Below are positions 8,734 to 16,847 of a stretch of DNA of 64,000 nucleotides, one piece after another. Source of the DNA: Aeromonas jandaei (GTDB lineage Bacteria > Pseudomonadota > Gammaproteobacteria > Enterobacterales > Aeromonadaceae). The stretch lies in contig NZ_CP149571.1 in assembly GCF_037890695.1 (NCBI RefSeq), forward strand, positions 1,511,001 to 1,575,000, given 5' to 3'. Under the pieces are notes generated by a model, which saw only the letters and a program-made list of their open reading frames with translations, was not told the origin of the DNA and did no database searches. Each line of letters starts with the position of its first letter. Position 1 is the stretch's first letter. A program made the position numbers and the translations under genes.

Positions 8734-9591
8734 TTATGCTGCCGGCGCTGTCACTTGGGTATGGAGCGTGAATCCCTCCTCAGCAGGATTGAGCGTTACC
8801 CTTACCTCTCCCAACTCGGCGAGCGAGGTAACATGGGTACCGCCACAGGGAATGGTCACCTCCTGGCCTTCCAGCGTGCAGTGCCAGTAGCGCGAATCGA
8901 TGATCGCCTCGCCAGCGCGGCTACGGCGGATCTCGCCCCCGGCTGCGATCCAGTCGGCCAGCTGCCGGTTGACCTTCTCTTCAATCAGCGCCAAATCTGC
9001 CAGCAACGCCTCGTTGTTGACCCCCTTTTTGCGCAGACTCTTGCCGATGCGGTACTGCTCGCGCGAACCGCAAGGCTCGACTCGCGAGCTCTGAATGGCG
9101 AGGCGGTCGAAATCGGGTTGACCCAGTGCATCGCGCTCACTCACTTCTTTACGCCAGTAAGGGGTGAGAGTCCGGTTGAGAGCGAGCGCCGCCAGATGGC
9201 AACCGCTATGGCCAAGGCTCAGGGCGTGGCGGGCCGCGCTATCGACCTGCAACTCGACCTGACTGCCGACGGCCAGCTCGTGGTCACCGATAAGCGGGTG
9301 TACCACCACGAAATGCCATCCTTCCGCCCCCCGTTTGACCGGAATATCGGCGTCGACGAACAGCTTGCCATCAGGGCTGATGGCCCCCATCCGGCAAGGG
9401 CCAATAGCGGCTTCGCCCCCTTCCCAGCATGCATGACCCACATCTCCCGGCTGATCGGGCCAGAGATGGCTTTGGGGATGAAAGGGGGTGAGGTCGGTGA
9501 CCAGCAGCGTGGTGTCACCGGGCTGGCAGCAGACCACGCTGGCCTGCTCCTGATGATGGCCCAGTACGAAGCTGGCTCGGGTATGTTCCAT
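8734..9591 (-). CDS. AlaX-like alanyl-tRNA editing protein
   Basis: A stand-alone homologue of the AlaRS editing domain, expected to hydrolyse Ser- or Gly-tRNA(Ala) in trans. The 285-residue protein has the zinc-site elements in order: HALSLGHSGCHLAALAL (HxxxH-type, HSGCH) in the middle and CGGTHV near residue 260, followed by LAELGEV. The N-terminal region looks like the small beta-barrel that precedes the editing core. I chose the ATG at 9591 (MEHTRASFVLGHH), which follows GGGAG; 23 upstream in-frame codons look non-coding. The first zinc motif reads HSGCH rather than the common HTAxH. It ends just before the PACE gene on the same strand. Confidence 0.8.
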   Translation of the reverse strand: MEHTRASFVLGHHQEQASVVCCQPGDTTLLVTDLTPFHPQSHLWPDQPGDVGHACWEGGEAAIGPCRMGAISPDGKLFVDADIPVKRGAEGWHFVVVHPLIGDHELAVGSQVELQVDSAARHALSLGHSGCHLAALALNRTLTPYWRKEVSERDALGQPDFDRLAIQSSRVEPCGSREQYRIGKSLRKKGVNNEALLADLALIEEKVNRQLADWIAAGGEIRRSRAGEAIIDSRYWHCTLEGQEVTIPCGGTHVTSLAELGEVRVTLNPAEEGFTLHTQVTAPAA

Positions 9592-9651
9592 GGCAAGGCT
9601 CCCGCAACGATAAATGAGAAGAGAAAGCGGCAGCATACGCCAAAGTACGAA

Positions 9652-9681
9652 GAGGCTCATTAACCAGTGTTAATGAGCCTC
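9652..9681 (-). terminator. Terminator after mntH
   Basis: Perfect 13-base inverted repeat (GAGGCTCATTAAC, 4-base loop, GTTAATGAGCCTC) between mntH and the AlaX gene, followed on the minus strand by a modestly T-rich run. Confidence 0.7.
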
Positions 9682-9699
9682 CTGTTTGGTGACTGGTTG

Positions 9700-10923
9700 C
9701 TAGATCATGGCAACCAGCAGGTAGGCATTGAGCCCGATCACCAGTGCAACGATAAGACGGCCGATGGCCTGGGTGACCGGATGGTTGCGATGTTTCCCCA
9801 TCAGCGCCCGATCACCGGTCAGCATCAGCAGCGGGATCAGCGCCAGCGCGATGCCAAAACTCAGGATTACCTGACTCAATACCAATATCTCTGTCGTGTT
9901 GAAGCCCATGGAGATCACCACGAAGGCGGGGGTCATGGTGATGGCGCGGCGCAGCCAGAGCGGGATGGTAAAGCGGACAAAACCCTGCATCACTACTTGC
10001 CCGGCCAGCGTCCCCACCACGGTAGAGCTGATGCCGGAGGCGACCAGCGAGAGGCCAAACAGGGTGGCCGCCGCCTGACCCAGCAGCGGGGTGAGGGTCT
10101 GGTAGGCTGACTCCAGCTCCGCTACCTGCTGGTGGCCCGAGCTATGAAAGGCGGCCGCCGCCATTGCCATCATTGCCAGATTGACGAAGCCGGCGATGGT
10201 CATGGCGATGGCCACATCGACCCGGGTGGTATGCAGCCGCTGGCTGACCGAGCCCTGATCCTGAGTGTGCTGGGTCAGCGCCGAGTGCAGATAGATGACG
10301 TGTGGCATCACGGTGGCACCGAGCACACCGGCGGCCAGATAGACGGCATCACTGTTGGGTAGACCCGGGAAGAGGGCACCCTCCAGCAGACTCGGCAGAT
10401 GGGGGCGGGAGAAGATCAGCTCGACGATGTAGGCCGCCGCAACAAACAGCAGCAGACCGCCCACCACGAATTCCAGCGGTTTCTGGCCGCGAGATTGCAA
10501 CATCAGGATCCCCCAGGTCACCACGGCGGTGATACAGGCTCCTTCAAGCAAGGTCACGCCAAGCAGCAGCTTGAAGCCGACGGCGGCGCCGATAAATTCG
10601 GCGAGATCGGTGGCCATGGCGATAATCTCCGCCTGTACCCAATATGCCCAGACTGCCGGTCTCGGCAGTCGGTCGCGGATATGCTCAGCCAGATTCTTGC
10701 CGGTGACGATGCCGAGTTTGGCCGAGAGGGTCTGCACCACCATGGCCATCAGGTTGGCCCACACCACCACCCAGAGCAGCTGGTAGCCGAAAGTAGAGCC
10801 GGCTTGAATATTGGTAGCGAAGTTGCCCGGATCTATGTAGCCGATGGCAGCGATAAAGGCGGGCCCGAGCAGGGTCAGTTTGAATTTGCGGCTTGGAATC
10901 GTTGTAGTCAGTGCGGGTTGCAT
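9700..10923 (-). CDS. mntH: Mn2+/Fe2+ transporter MntH (Nramp family)
   Basis: Proton-coupled importer of manganese and ferrous iron. The 407-residue protein has about 11 transmembrane helices and the Nramp signature DPGNFATN in TM1 ([15 protein letters not shown]), plus [13 protein letters not shown] in TM6, which together form the metal site. Length is close to E. coli MntH (412). The ATG at 10923 (MQPALTTT) has GGAGGG seven bases upstream; the ATG five codons earlier has none. A Fur box lies 44 bases upstream of the start, so iron repression is likely. No MntR-type palindrome was seen. Confidence 0.95.
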   Translation of the reverse strand: MQPALTTTIPSRKFKLTLLGPAFIAAIGYIDPGNFATNIQAGSTFGYQLLWVVVWANLMAMVVQTLSAKLGIVTGKNLAEHIRDRLPRPAVWAYWVQAEIIAMATDLAEFIGAAVGFKLLLGVTLLEGACITAVVTWGILMLQSRGQKPLEFVVGGLLLFVAAAYIVELIFSRPHLPSLLEGALFPGLPNSDAVYLAAGVLGATVMPHVIYLHSALTQHTQDQGSVSQRLHTTRVDVAIAMTIAGFVNLAMMAMAAAAFHSSGHQQVAELESAYQTLTPLLGQAAATLFGLSLVASGISSTVVGTLAGQVVMQGFVRFTIPLWLRRAITMTPAFVVISMGFNTTEILVLSQVILSFGIALALIPLLMLTGDRALMGKHRNHPVTQAIGRLIVALVIGLNAYLLVAMI

Positions 10924-10966
10924 GGCATCACCCTCCATCAGGATATGGAGAGAGAATAGATCTAAA

Positions 10967-10981
10967 TGATAATTGTTATCA
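10967..10981 (-). promoter_or_regulatory. Fur box upstream of mntH
   Basis: TGATAAT-T-GTTATCA matches the 7-1-7 Fur consensus (TGATAATnATTATCA) at all but one position, and the flanking AA/TT extends the symmetry. It is 44 bp from the mntH start codon. Confidence 0.88.
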
Positions 10982-11030
10982 ATTGGTCTTTTGTATCATA
11001 TCCATCGGGAAAAACTTTTGAGGTCGTCAG

Positions 11031-11059
11031 TTGCAGTGAGGGATGCGATTTCGTACAAT
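11031..11059 (+). promoter_or_regulatory. Candidate promoter of rpsF operon
   Basis: TTGCAG (11031-11036), 17-base spacer, TACAAT (11054-11059). Transcription would start near 11066, giving a leader of about 95 bases. Confidence 0.65.
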
Positions 11060-11103
11060 ACGCCGCCCTAGAAAAGCAGCGACTAAACACCATTATGTTC
11101 CTT

Positions 11104-11136
11104 GCCTCCGAGGTCTGGCTGCACCTGGGCGGAGGC
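11104..11136 (+). promoter_or_regulatory. Leader hairpin, candidate S6:S18 binding element
   Basis: GCCTCCG (11104-11110) pairs with CGGAGGC (11130-11136) around a loop containing CACCTG, 25 bases before the rpsF start. A leader element that binds the S6:S18 complex is known upstream of rpsF in many bacteria; position and the GC-rich stem agree, but I have not matched the consensus base by base. Confidence 0.55.
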
Positions 11137-11160
11137 TGAATTAATCCGTAAGGAGCTAAA

Positions 11161-11547
11161 ATGCGTCATTACGAAATCGTCTTCATGGTTCATCCGGACC
11201 AGAGCGAGCAAGTTCCCGGCATGATCGAGCGTTACACCGGCGCCATCACCACTTCCGGTGGTACCATTCATCGCCTGGAAGATTGGGGCCGTCGTCAGCT
11301 GGCTTACCCGATCGACAAACTGCACAAAGCCCACTACGTTCTGATGAACGTAGAAGCAGAGCAAGCCGTTATCGATGAGCTGGAAACCAACTTCCGCTTC
11401 AACGATGCCGTTATCCGCAACATGATCATGCGCACCAAGCACGCCGTGACTGAAGTTTCTCCGATGGCCAAGGCCAAAGAAGAGCGCTTCACCCGTCGTG
11501 ACGACGAGCGCCGCGAAGAAGCTACTGAAGCTGCTTCCGAAGAGTAA
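11161..11547 (+). CDS. rpsF: 30S ribosomal protein S6
   Basis: Binds S18 and the central domain of 16S rRNA. The 128-residue protein starts [18 protein letters not shown] and contains [22 protein letters not shown], both S6 hallmarks. The C-terminus is acidic and ends SEE, like the E. coli protein that RimK extends with glutamates. AAGGAG lies six bases before the ATG. First gene of rpsF-rpsR-rplI. Confidence 0.98.
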   Translation: MRHYEIVFMVHPDQSEQVPGMIERYTGAITTSGGTIHRLEDWGRRQLAYPIDKLHKAHYVLMNVEAEQAVIDELETNFRFNDAVIRNMIMRTKHAVTEVSPMAKAKEERFTRRDDERREEATEAASEE

Positions 11548-11565
11548 TTCTGGATCACTGACTAG

Positions 11566-11808
<243 letters not shown>

Positions 11809-11860
11809 GAATCGGTCCGGCACTTAAGCCTAACTCAACGAAATTTATAGAGGAAAGGTA

Positions 11861-12307
11861 ATGCAAGTTATCCTGCTCGACAAAATCGCCAAACTGGGCG
11901 GTCTGGGTGACCAAGTTTCCGTGAAATCTGGTTATGCCCGTAACTACCTGATCCCGCAAGGCAAAGCTGTTATGGCCACCAAGGCCAACATCGAAGCTTT
12001 CGGTGCTCGTCGCGCTGAGCTGGAAGCCAAACTGGCTGCCAACAAAGCTGCTGCTGAAGAGCGTGCTGCCAAGCTGGCCGAACTGGCTACCGTGGTTATC
12101 GCTTCCAAGTCTGGCGACGAAGGCAAGCTGTTCGGTTCCATCGGTACCCGTGACGTGGCTGAAGCCATCACTGCTGCCGGCGTAGCCGTTGCCAAGAGCG
12201 AAGTCCGCATGGGCAACGTTCTGCGTAACACCGGTGACTACGAAGTTGCTGTTCAGCTGCACGCTGACGTTAAAGCAACCGTACAGATCCAGGTTGTTGC
12301 CCTGTAA
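11861..12307 (+). CDS. rplI: 50S ribosomal protein L9
   Basis: 148 residues, two-domain L9: [36 protein letters not shown] (N-terminal rRNA-binding domain) joined by a long Ala/Lys/Glu helix to the C-terminal domain ending [17 protein letters not shown] precedes the ATG. Last gene of the operon; a terminator follows at once. Confidence 0.98.
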   Translation: MQVILLDKIAKLGGLGDQVSVKSGYARNYLIPQGKAVMATKANIEAFGARRAELEAKLAANKAAAEERAAKLAELATVVIASKSGDEGKLFGSIGTRDVAEAITAAGVAVAKSEVRMGNVLRNTGDYEVAVQLHADVKATVQIQVVAL

Positions 12308-12329
12308 TAGCGATTCGCTTTTGCAGAGA

Positions 12330-12358
12330 AAACCCGCGCACTTGCGCGGGTTTTTTAT
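12330..12358 (+). terminator. rplI terminator
   Basis: AACCCGCGC, short loop, GCGCGGGTT and a T-run (TTTTTTATTT). Confidence 0.9.
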
Positions 12359-12408
12359 TTTCAGGCCCGGGGGTAGAGTGAAGCTCTGTTCCTCTGGAGG
12401 AGATCTCT

Positions 12409-13149
12409 ATGGCCTGGGTCGAAGGTCGCGTCATCGAACGCATCGAATGGACACCCACTCTGTTCTCCCTGCGGGTAGCGGCCGATCTGGCCCCCTACAA
12501 GGCAGGTCAATTCACCAAACTGGCCCTTGAGCAGGGCGAGCGGCGCATTCAGCGCGCCTACTCCTTCGTCAATCCTCCCTCTGCGCCATACCACGAATTC
12601 TATCTGGTCGAGATCCCGAGCGGTGAGCTGACCCCTTCCCTCGGCTCGCTGCAAGCGGGCGATACCCTGCTGGTGCAGTCTCTGGCCACCGGCTTTCTGA
12701 CACTGGATGAGGTTCCGGCCGGACGCGATCTCTGGCTGCTCTCGACCGGCACCGCCATTGGCCCCTTCCTCTCCATGCTGGCCGAGGGCGAGGCCTTCAA
12801 CCGTTTCGAGAATCTGGTGCTGGTACACGGGGTGCGCAAAGGCGAAGAGCTGAGCTATCAGGCTTTGATCGCCAGCTTTGCCGAGCAACATGGCGAGCGC
12901 TTTCGTTACGTGCCCTTTGTCAGTCGAGAGGAATGGCACGATGCAATGGTTGGCAGGATCCCGGCAGCGATTGCCAGCGGCCAGTTGCAGCAGCGGGTAG
13001 GGTTGGAGTTCTCACCCGAACTGAGTCAGGTGCTTATCTGTGGCAATCCGGAGATGGTGAAAGAGACCCAGCAAACCTTGCTGGCACTGGGATTGGCCAA
13101 GAACCTGCGGCGGGCGCCCGGCAATATCAGTGCGGAGAACTACTGGTAA
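12409..13149 (+). CDS. fpr: Ferredoxin/flavodoxin-NADP+ reductase Fpr
   Basis: FAD enzyme that passes electrons between NADPH and ferredoxin or flavodoxin. The 246-residue protein has the FAD-binding RAYSFVNPP (RxYS), the NADP-binding GTAIGPFLSML and CGNPEMV, and ends in an aromatic residue (AENYW) as E. coli Fpr does (VEHYW). GGAGGAG lies 7 bases before the ATG at 12409. Monocistronic by appearance, between the rplI terminator and a convergent small gene. Confidence 0.94.
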   Translation: MAWVEGRVIERIEWTPTLFSLRVAADLAPYKAGQFTKLALEQGERRIQRAYSFVNPPSAPYHEFYLVEIPSGELTPSLGSLQAGDTLLVQSLATGFLTLDEVPAGRDLWLLSTGTAIGPFLSMLAEGEAFNRFENLVLVHGVRKGEELSYQALIASFAEQHGERFRYVPFVSREEWHDAMVGRIPAAIASGQLQQRVGLEFSPELSQVLICGNPEMVKETQQTLLALGLAKNLRRAPGNISAENYW

Positions 13150-13190
13150 CGCAGCATAACGGCGGGGCCACTCGGCCCCTGCTCATCTGA

Positions 13191-13487
13191 TTACTGGTTG
13201 TTGCCCTGCGGAGCGGGCATCTGGTTGGTACTGGGCGGCTGGTTGCGATTCTCTTCGCTCTCGACATTGACTCTCATCCCCTTGCAGTCAGAGGGAATAT
13301 AGTCGTTTACCCCCAGATCGAGGCACTCTTTCTGGCTCCAGCCAAACTGCTTGTCATCCCAGTCCAGATTGAAGGTCATCGCATCGACAGAGAAGGTTGA
13401 GCCGCTGCTCTCCTGGGATGGTTGGTCGGCATGGGCTGCGCCGGCGAGCAGCAAGAGTGAGAGGAGCAAAGGGGTCGTTCTGTTCAT
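13191..13487 (-). CDS. Small secreted/periplasmic protein of unknown function
   Basis: A 98-residue protein with a clear signal peptide (MNRTTPLLLSLLLLAGAAHA, cleavage after AHA at residue 20). The mature part of about 78 residues has two Cys (in KECLDL and PSDCKG) that could form a disulphide, and a Pro/Gln/Asn-rich tail (PPSTNQMPAPQGNNQ). I do not recognise the family. The ATG at 13487 follows GAGG; the longer upstream frame is not supported. It converges on fpr; a GGGGCC-ACTC-GGCCCC hairpin without a T-run lies between them (13164-13179). Confidence 0.7.
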   Translation of the reverse strand: MNRTTPLLLSLLLLAGAAHADQPSQESSGSTFSVDAMTFNLDWDDKQFGWSQKECLDLGVNDYIPSDCKGMRVNVESEENRNQPPSTNQMPAPQGNNQ

Positions 13488-13692
13488 GATGGCCTCGGAT
13501 AATTGCAACGGCGGATGAGTATACGTCTGCGGGCTGAACCCGGGCGGAATCGTATCCCATCTCGCCACACGATGAAGTCAGGAGGGGGATTGTAGCGCTT
13601 TTCTGCTGCCAATTTGTCCGTTTTGGTCGCACTCTGGGCAGCTGGTTTGCAATATGAAGGAATTCAGGTGTTTGCCCTTCTCTGAACGGCTC

Positions 13693-13710
13693 TGCCGACT
13701 ATAATCGGCA
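13693..13710 (+). promoter_or_regulatory. -10 element embedded in a palindrome before the membrane protein gene
   Basis: TGCCGA-CTATAA-TCGGCA is a perfect 6-6-6 inverted repeat whose centre contains TATAAT (13700-13705). The gene at 13745 starts 40 bases beyond the -10, so this is a plausible promoter with an operator on top of it. Confidence 0.5.
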
Positions 13711-13744
13711 GCCAACTTTTCCTGCACTGCACCACAGTTTCACC

Positions 13745-14743
13745 ATGACCACACAGGACGCTTCCGCGCTGCGCTATCCCAAGGGATGGTTCGCGCTCAC
13801 CACGGTATACAGTTTTACCGGGCTGGCCATTCTGGCCTCCATCATCTTCTCCCTGCTGCTGTTTCTCTCCATCGATGACAACCCGCTGATGAAGTGGCTG
13901 TTTGGCGGTCTGGCGATCATTTTCGAGCTGGGCAAGTTCTACGTCTGGTACGAGTATGGCGAGCGCAAGGCGCGCCGGGATCTGAGTGGTGCCTTCTGGT
14001 CGTTGCTGTTCTACAGCGTGCTGGCGGCCATCTCCATCGGTGGCAGTATCGGCGGTATCAACAGTGCCACCAATACGGTGCTGAGCCAGCAGGCGCGCCA
14101 TGAACGGGAGATCGCCCGTTTTGACGAACAGATCGCCAGCATCGAGCGGCAGATCCAGCTAAACGAAGAGGCGGCCCGCAAATATATCGAGCTGGAGCGT
14201 ATCTCCAGCGGCGTCTCCTCGTTGCAGCACGCCAACACCAAGCTGCGCTTGCAGCAGGATGAGTTGCGTCAGCAGCGCGATGCCAAGCCGGTCAATGAGC
14301 AATCCTCCATGCTGGGGCTGATGAGCAGTCTGGCGGACGGGGTCGGGATGAGCATCAGCCAGGTGCAGTTTCTGCTGGTCTGTTTCCTCTCGGTGCTGCT
14401 CGACGTATTCGGTGCCTTCTTCGTCAGCCTGATCGGTGAGGAGAGCCGTTTTCGCCGGATGTGGCGCTGGCAGCAGGCACGCGCCCGTGCCGAGGAGCAG
14501 GAAGCACTGGCTCAGGCAGCCCAGCCCGAGCCCATGCTGCCGCCCGAGCCTGCACCCGAGGTGCTGGCACAGGTGCGCGGCGCGCTGGAGAGCGGTGAGC
14601 TCAAGTGCAGCAAGCGCTCGGTGGCGCAGGCGCTATCACTCTCGCTGGAGGAGGTGGATCGGGTGTTCCACCATCTGCTGTCGCAGGGGGTGTTGGGGCA
14701 GGGGAGCAATCGCCATTATCATCTGCGTACTGACAGCGATTGA
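13745..14743 (+). CDS. Four-TM coiled-coil membrane protein with C-terminal winged-helix-like region
   Basis: A 332-residue protein I do not recognise. By eye it has hydrophobic helices at about 15-42, 50-68, 83-106 and 203-228. Between TM3 and TM4 lies an amphipathic, Gln/Arg/Glu-rich segment (about 112-180, EIARFDEQIASIERQIQL and onward) typical of a coiled coil. After TM4 a charged helix (RRMWRWQQARARAEEQEA) and a Pro/Glu linker lead to a 60-residue end (about 270-332) that reads like a small winged helix (CSKRSVAQALSLSLEEVDRV, then GVLGQGSNRHYHL). That combination would put a nucleic-acid or protein-binding domain on the cytoplasmic face. Base composition matches the neighbours. No functional neighbours are evident. 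Confidence 0.75.
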   Translation: MTTQDASALRYPKGWFALTTVYSFTGLAILASIIFSLLLFLSIDDNPLMKWLFGGLAIIFELGKFYVWYEYGERKARRDLSGAFWSLLFYSVLAAISIGGSIGGINSATNTVLSQQARHEREIARFDEQIASIERQIQLNEEAARKYIELERISSGVSSLQHANTKLRLQQDELRQQRDAKPVNEQSSMLGLMSSLADGVGMSISQVQFLLVCFLSVLLDVFGAFFVSLIGEESRFRRMWRWQQARARAEEQEALAQAAQPEPMLPPEPAPEVLAQVRGALESGELKCSKRSVAQALSLSLEEVDRVFHHLLSQGVLGQGSNRHYHLRTDSD

Positions 14744-14750
14744 ACCCGTT

Positions 14751-15152
14751 TTATTCGAACCAGACCAAGCCCTCATAAGGACGTGTTTTGAGTGAATCGA
14801 GGCGACTGGCAAGGTCGCCAACATGGATCTCTAGTTGATGACCATCCGGGTCTTTTAAATAGAAGGAGTCCCCTTCGCTGCTGTTTGTCTTCCACTCTTC
14901 GATGCCCGCTTGGCGCAGGCGGGCACAGAATTCGGGGAAATGTTCCGCGGAGATACTCAGGGCGACATGGCTATAGTCTTCGGCGGGCTTAGCTGGGTCA
15001 CAGGAAAGGCAGAGCCACAACTCTCCTAGGGTTAAATAGGCCCCGCGAGCCCATCGCACCTTGGGGCGAAAACCTAGTAAATCAACGTAAAACGTAAAGC
15101 TCTTTTCAAGATCTCCCGTAGCCAAGGTCAAATGATTCAGTCCGCTTAGCAT
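14751..15152 (-). CDS. fosA: FosA-family fosfomycin glutathione transferase
   Basis: Expected to open the fosfomycin epoxide with glutathione, using Mn2+ and K+. The 133-residue vicinal-oxygen-chelate protein starts [18 protein letters not shown] and keeps the metal ligands H7, H62 and E108, the K+-loop SSEGDS (91-96) and [14 protein letters not shown]. All agree with Pseudomonas and Enterobacter FosA from memory. AAGGGAG precedes the ATG at 15152. By hand count G+C over 14761-15120 is about 53%, clearly below flanking genes, which suggests later acquisition. Activity against fosfomycin versus another small electrophile is not proven. Confidence 0.88.
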   Translation of the reverse strand: MLSGLNHLTLATGDLEKSFTFYVDLLGFRPKVRWARGAYLTLGELWLCLSCDPAKPAEDYSHVALSISAEHFPEFCARLRQAGIEEWKTNSSEGDSFYLKDPDGHQLEIHVGDLASRLDSLKTRPYEGLVWFE

Positions 15153-15166
15153 TGTTGCTCCCTTTA

Positions 15167-15178
15167 TTCGATATCGAA
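15167..15178. promoter_or_regulatory. 12-bp palindrome upstream of fosA-like gene
   Basis: TTCGATATCGAA, perfectly symmetrical, 15 bases upstream of the ATG at 15152. Could be an operator; no regulator gene is adjacent. Confidence 0.3.
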
Positions 15179-15188
15179 CGCGTAACCA

Positions 15189-15356
15189 TTAGTTGGTCAG
15201 CACCATCATCAGGCTGAGGAAGGCGGCCAGCCCGCCACCGATGCCGATGATCCAGTAAAACCCCTTGGCCCCCTGTTTGAGCGGGATGCGGAAGTAGAGC
15301 AGGAATGCCCACCACCCCAGCGCCAGCAACAGAGGAATAAGAAACATTCGAGCCAT
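15189..15356 (-). CDS. Small two-helix membrane protein
   Basis: A 55-residue ORF: basic start (MARMF), a first hydrophobic helix (LIPLLLALGWWAFLLYF), a short basic loop (RIPLKQGAKG) and a second helix (FYWIIGIGGGLAAFLSLMMV). GAGGAG lies directly upstream of the ATG at 15356. The pattern of two helices with a positive hairpin is common in small inner-membrane proteins; I cannot assign a family or a function. It is divergent from the oxidoreductase at 15413. Confidence 0.65.
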   Translation of the reverse strand: MARMFLIPLLLALGWWAFLLYFRIPLKQGAKGFYWIIGIGGGLAAFLSLMMVLTN

Positions 15357-15412
15357 GGTCTCCTCGCTGTTATTCTGTTGACCCTCGATGCATCAACAGG
15401 ATGGCTTGTGCA

Positions 15413-16387
15413 ATGACGCAACTACAGATTACCGCATTCGGCGACCCCTCGGTACTCAAGCTCAACCCCTCTCTCGACAAGGTGCCTGCCGATGGCGAAG
15501 TACGGGTGCGCATCTGCTTTGCGGGGGTCAACCCCATCGATGCCAAGACCCGGGCCGGTCTTGGCTGGGCGGCGGCTCAGAACAAGGACAAGCTGCCCTG
15601 GACGCCCGGTTATGACGTGGCTGGCGTGGTGGAGCGAGTGGGCCCCGGCGTGGCCTCGCTGGCCGAGGGCGCTCTGGTGTGTGGCATGGTCGGTTTTCCC
15701 CTTGCTGCCGGTGGTTACGCTGAATCCGTGGTGGCGAGCGAGCATGAGCTGGTCAAGCTTGACGGGGTGAGTCTCCAGCAGGGGGCGGCGTTGCCACTGG
15801 CCGGTCTCACCGCCTGGCAGGGACTGTTCGAGCATGGTGAGCTGAAGGCGGGGCATCGAGTGCTGGTTCTGGCCGGCGCTGGCGGTGTCGGTCATCTGGC
15901 GGTGCAGTTTGCCGCTGCCTATGGTGCCCACGTGGTAGCCACGGCGAGCGGCGACAACCACAGCTTCCTCCATAGTCTCGGGGCGAACCGGATGGTGGAT
16001 TACCATCAGGCCGAATGGTTCGCCGAGGCGATCGCCGATGGCCAGTTCGATCTGGTGCTGGATCTGGTGGGTGGCGAGAGCGGCAAGGCTGCGCTGGCGT
16101 GCGTCAAGCCGGGTGGCCGGCTGGTGACTGTGCCCACCATCACAGCCCAGCTCATCAAGGATGCTGGCGCGGCTGCCGGTATCGAGGTGGTCGGCATGCT
16201 GGTGCACCCCGATCAGAAGCAGCTGAGCCAGATGCTGATGCTGCTGCGCCAGGGCGAAGTAAAGATTGCCATCGCTGGTGAATTTGCCCTGAGCGAGGGG
16301 GCGCTGGCCCATCAGCGCATCGAAGGGGGCCATGTACGCGGCAAGCTGCTGCTGCGCATGCCCGCCGCCGACGGTTATCCTGTATGA
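15413..16387 (+). CDS. NADPH:quinone reductase-type MDR oxidoreductase
   Basis: A 324-residue medium-chain dehydrogenase/reductase of the zinc-free quinone oxidoreductase group. The N-terminal catalytic domain has FAGVNPIDAKTRAG and PGYDVAGVVERVG; the Rossmann domain has VLVLAGAGGVGHLAVQFAAAYGA (NADPH-binding GAGGVG) and FDLVLDLVGG. No structural four-Cys zinc site is present. Substrate could be a quinone or an alpha,beta-unsaturated carbonyl. I chose the ATG at 15413 because the one four codons earlier abuts its own AGG. The stop overlaps the start of the next gene by 4 bases (ATGA), so the two are translationally coupled. Confidence 0.85.
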   Translation: MTQLQITAFGDPSVLKLNPSLDKVPADGEVRVRICFAGVNPIDAKTRAGLGWAAAQNKDKLPWTPGYDVAGVVERVGPGVASLAEGALVCGMVGFPLAAGGYAESVVASEHELVKLDGVSLQQGAALPLAGLTAWQGLFEHGELKAGHRVLVLAGAGGVGHLAVQFAAAYGAHVVATASGDNHSFLHSLGANRMVDYHQAEWFAEAIADGQFDLVLDLVGGESGKAALACVKPGGRLVTVPTITAQLIKDAGAAAGIEVVGMLVHPDQKQLSQMLMLLRQGEVKIAIAGEFALSEGALAHQRIEGGHVRGKLLLRMPAADGYPV

Positions 16388-16821
16388 GCGGGATGATGGA
16401 GATGGGGCTGGGGTGGCTCTTTTTGAGCGCCTTTACCTCAGCCACTCTGTTGCCCGGCAGCTCGGAAGTGCTGCTGGGGGCCATGGCGGCCAAAGGGGAG
16501 TGGAGCATGGCGAGCCTGCTGCTGTGGGCGACGCTGGGCAACACCCTTGGCTCCATGACCACCTGGTGGCTTGGCTGGCTCGCCACCTTCAAGAAAAAAC
16601 CGGAAGATTTTCAAGGCCGTGGGGAACAAAAAGCCCTCGGCTGGCTCAAACAACATGGCCACTGGTGTCTGCTGCTTGCCTGGACGCCGGTGGTCGGTGA
16701 TGGACTCTGTCTGCTGGCCGGCTGGCTGCGCCTCTCCTTCTGGCGCTCTCTTGTCCTGATAGGGCTCGGCAAATTGTTGCGTTACGCTCTGGTATTTCTA
16801 CTGGCCAGTCAGATCTTCTAG
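16384..16821 (+). CDS. YqaA-family (DedA-like) inner-membrane protein
   Basis: A 145-residue membrane protein with about four hydrophobic segments. The N-terminal phrase FLSAFTSATLLPGSSEVLLGAM and the later LAWTPVVGDGLCLLAGWLR (GDxxxxxAG) are the YqaA/SNARE-associated (VTT) pattern. Members resemble DedA proteins, which may flip or transport lipids; YqaA itself is uncharacterised. Start overlaps the preceding stop as ATGA; Met4 or Met5 could serve instead. A GTG-started peptidase gene follows 26 bases later, so the three genes may form one transcript. Confidence 0.82.
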   Translation: MSGMMEMGLGWLFLSAFTSATLLPGSSEVLLGAMAAKGEWSMASLLLWATLGNTLGSMTTWWLGWLATFKKKPEDFQGRGEQKALGWLKQHGHWCLLLAWTPVVGDGLCLLAGWLRLSFWRSLVLIGLGKLLRYALVFLLASQIF

Positions 16822-16847
16822 CCCTTTTTGTCACTCACGAGGTTACC

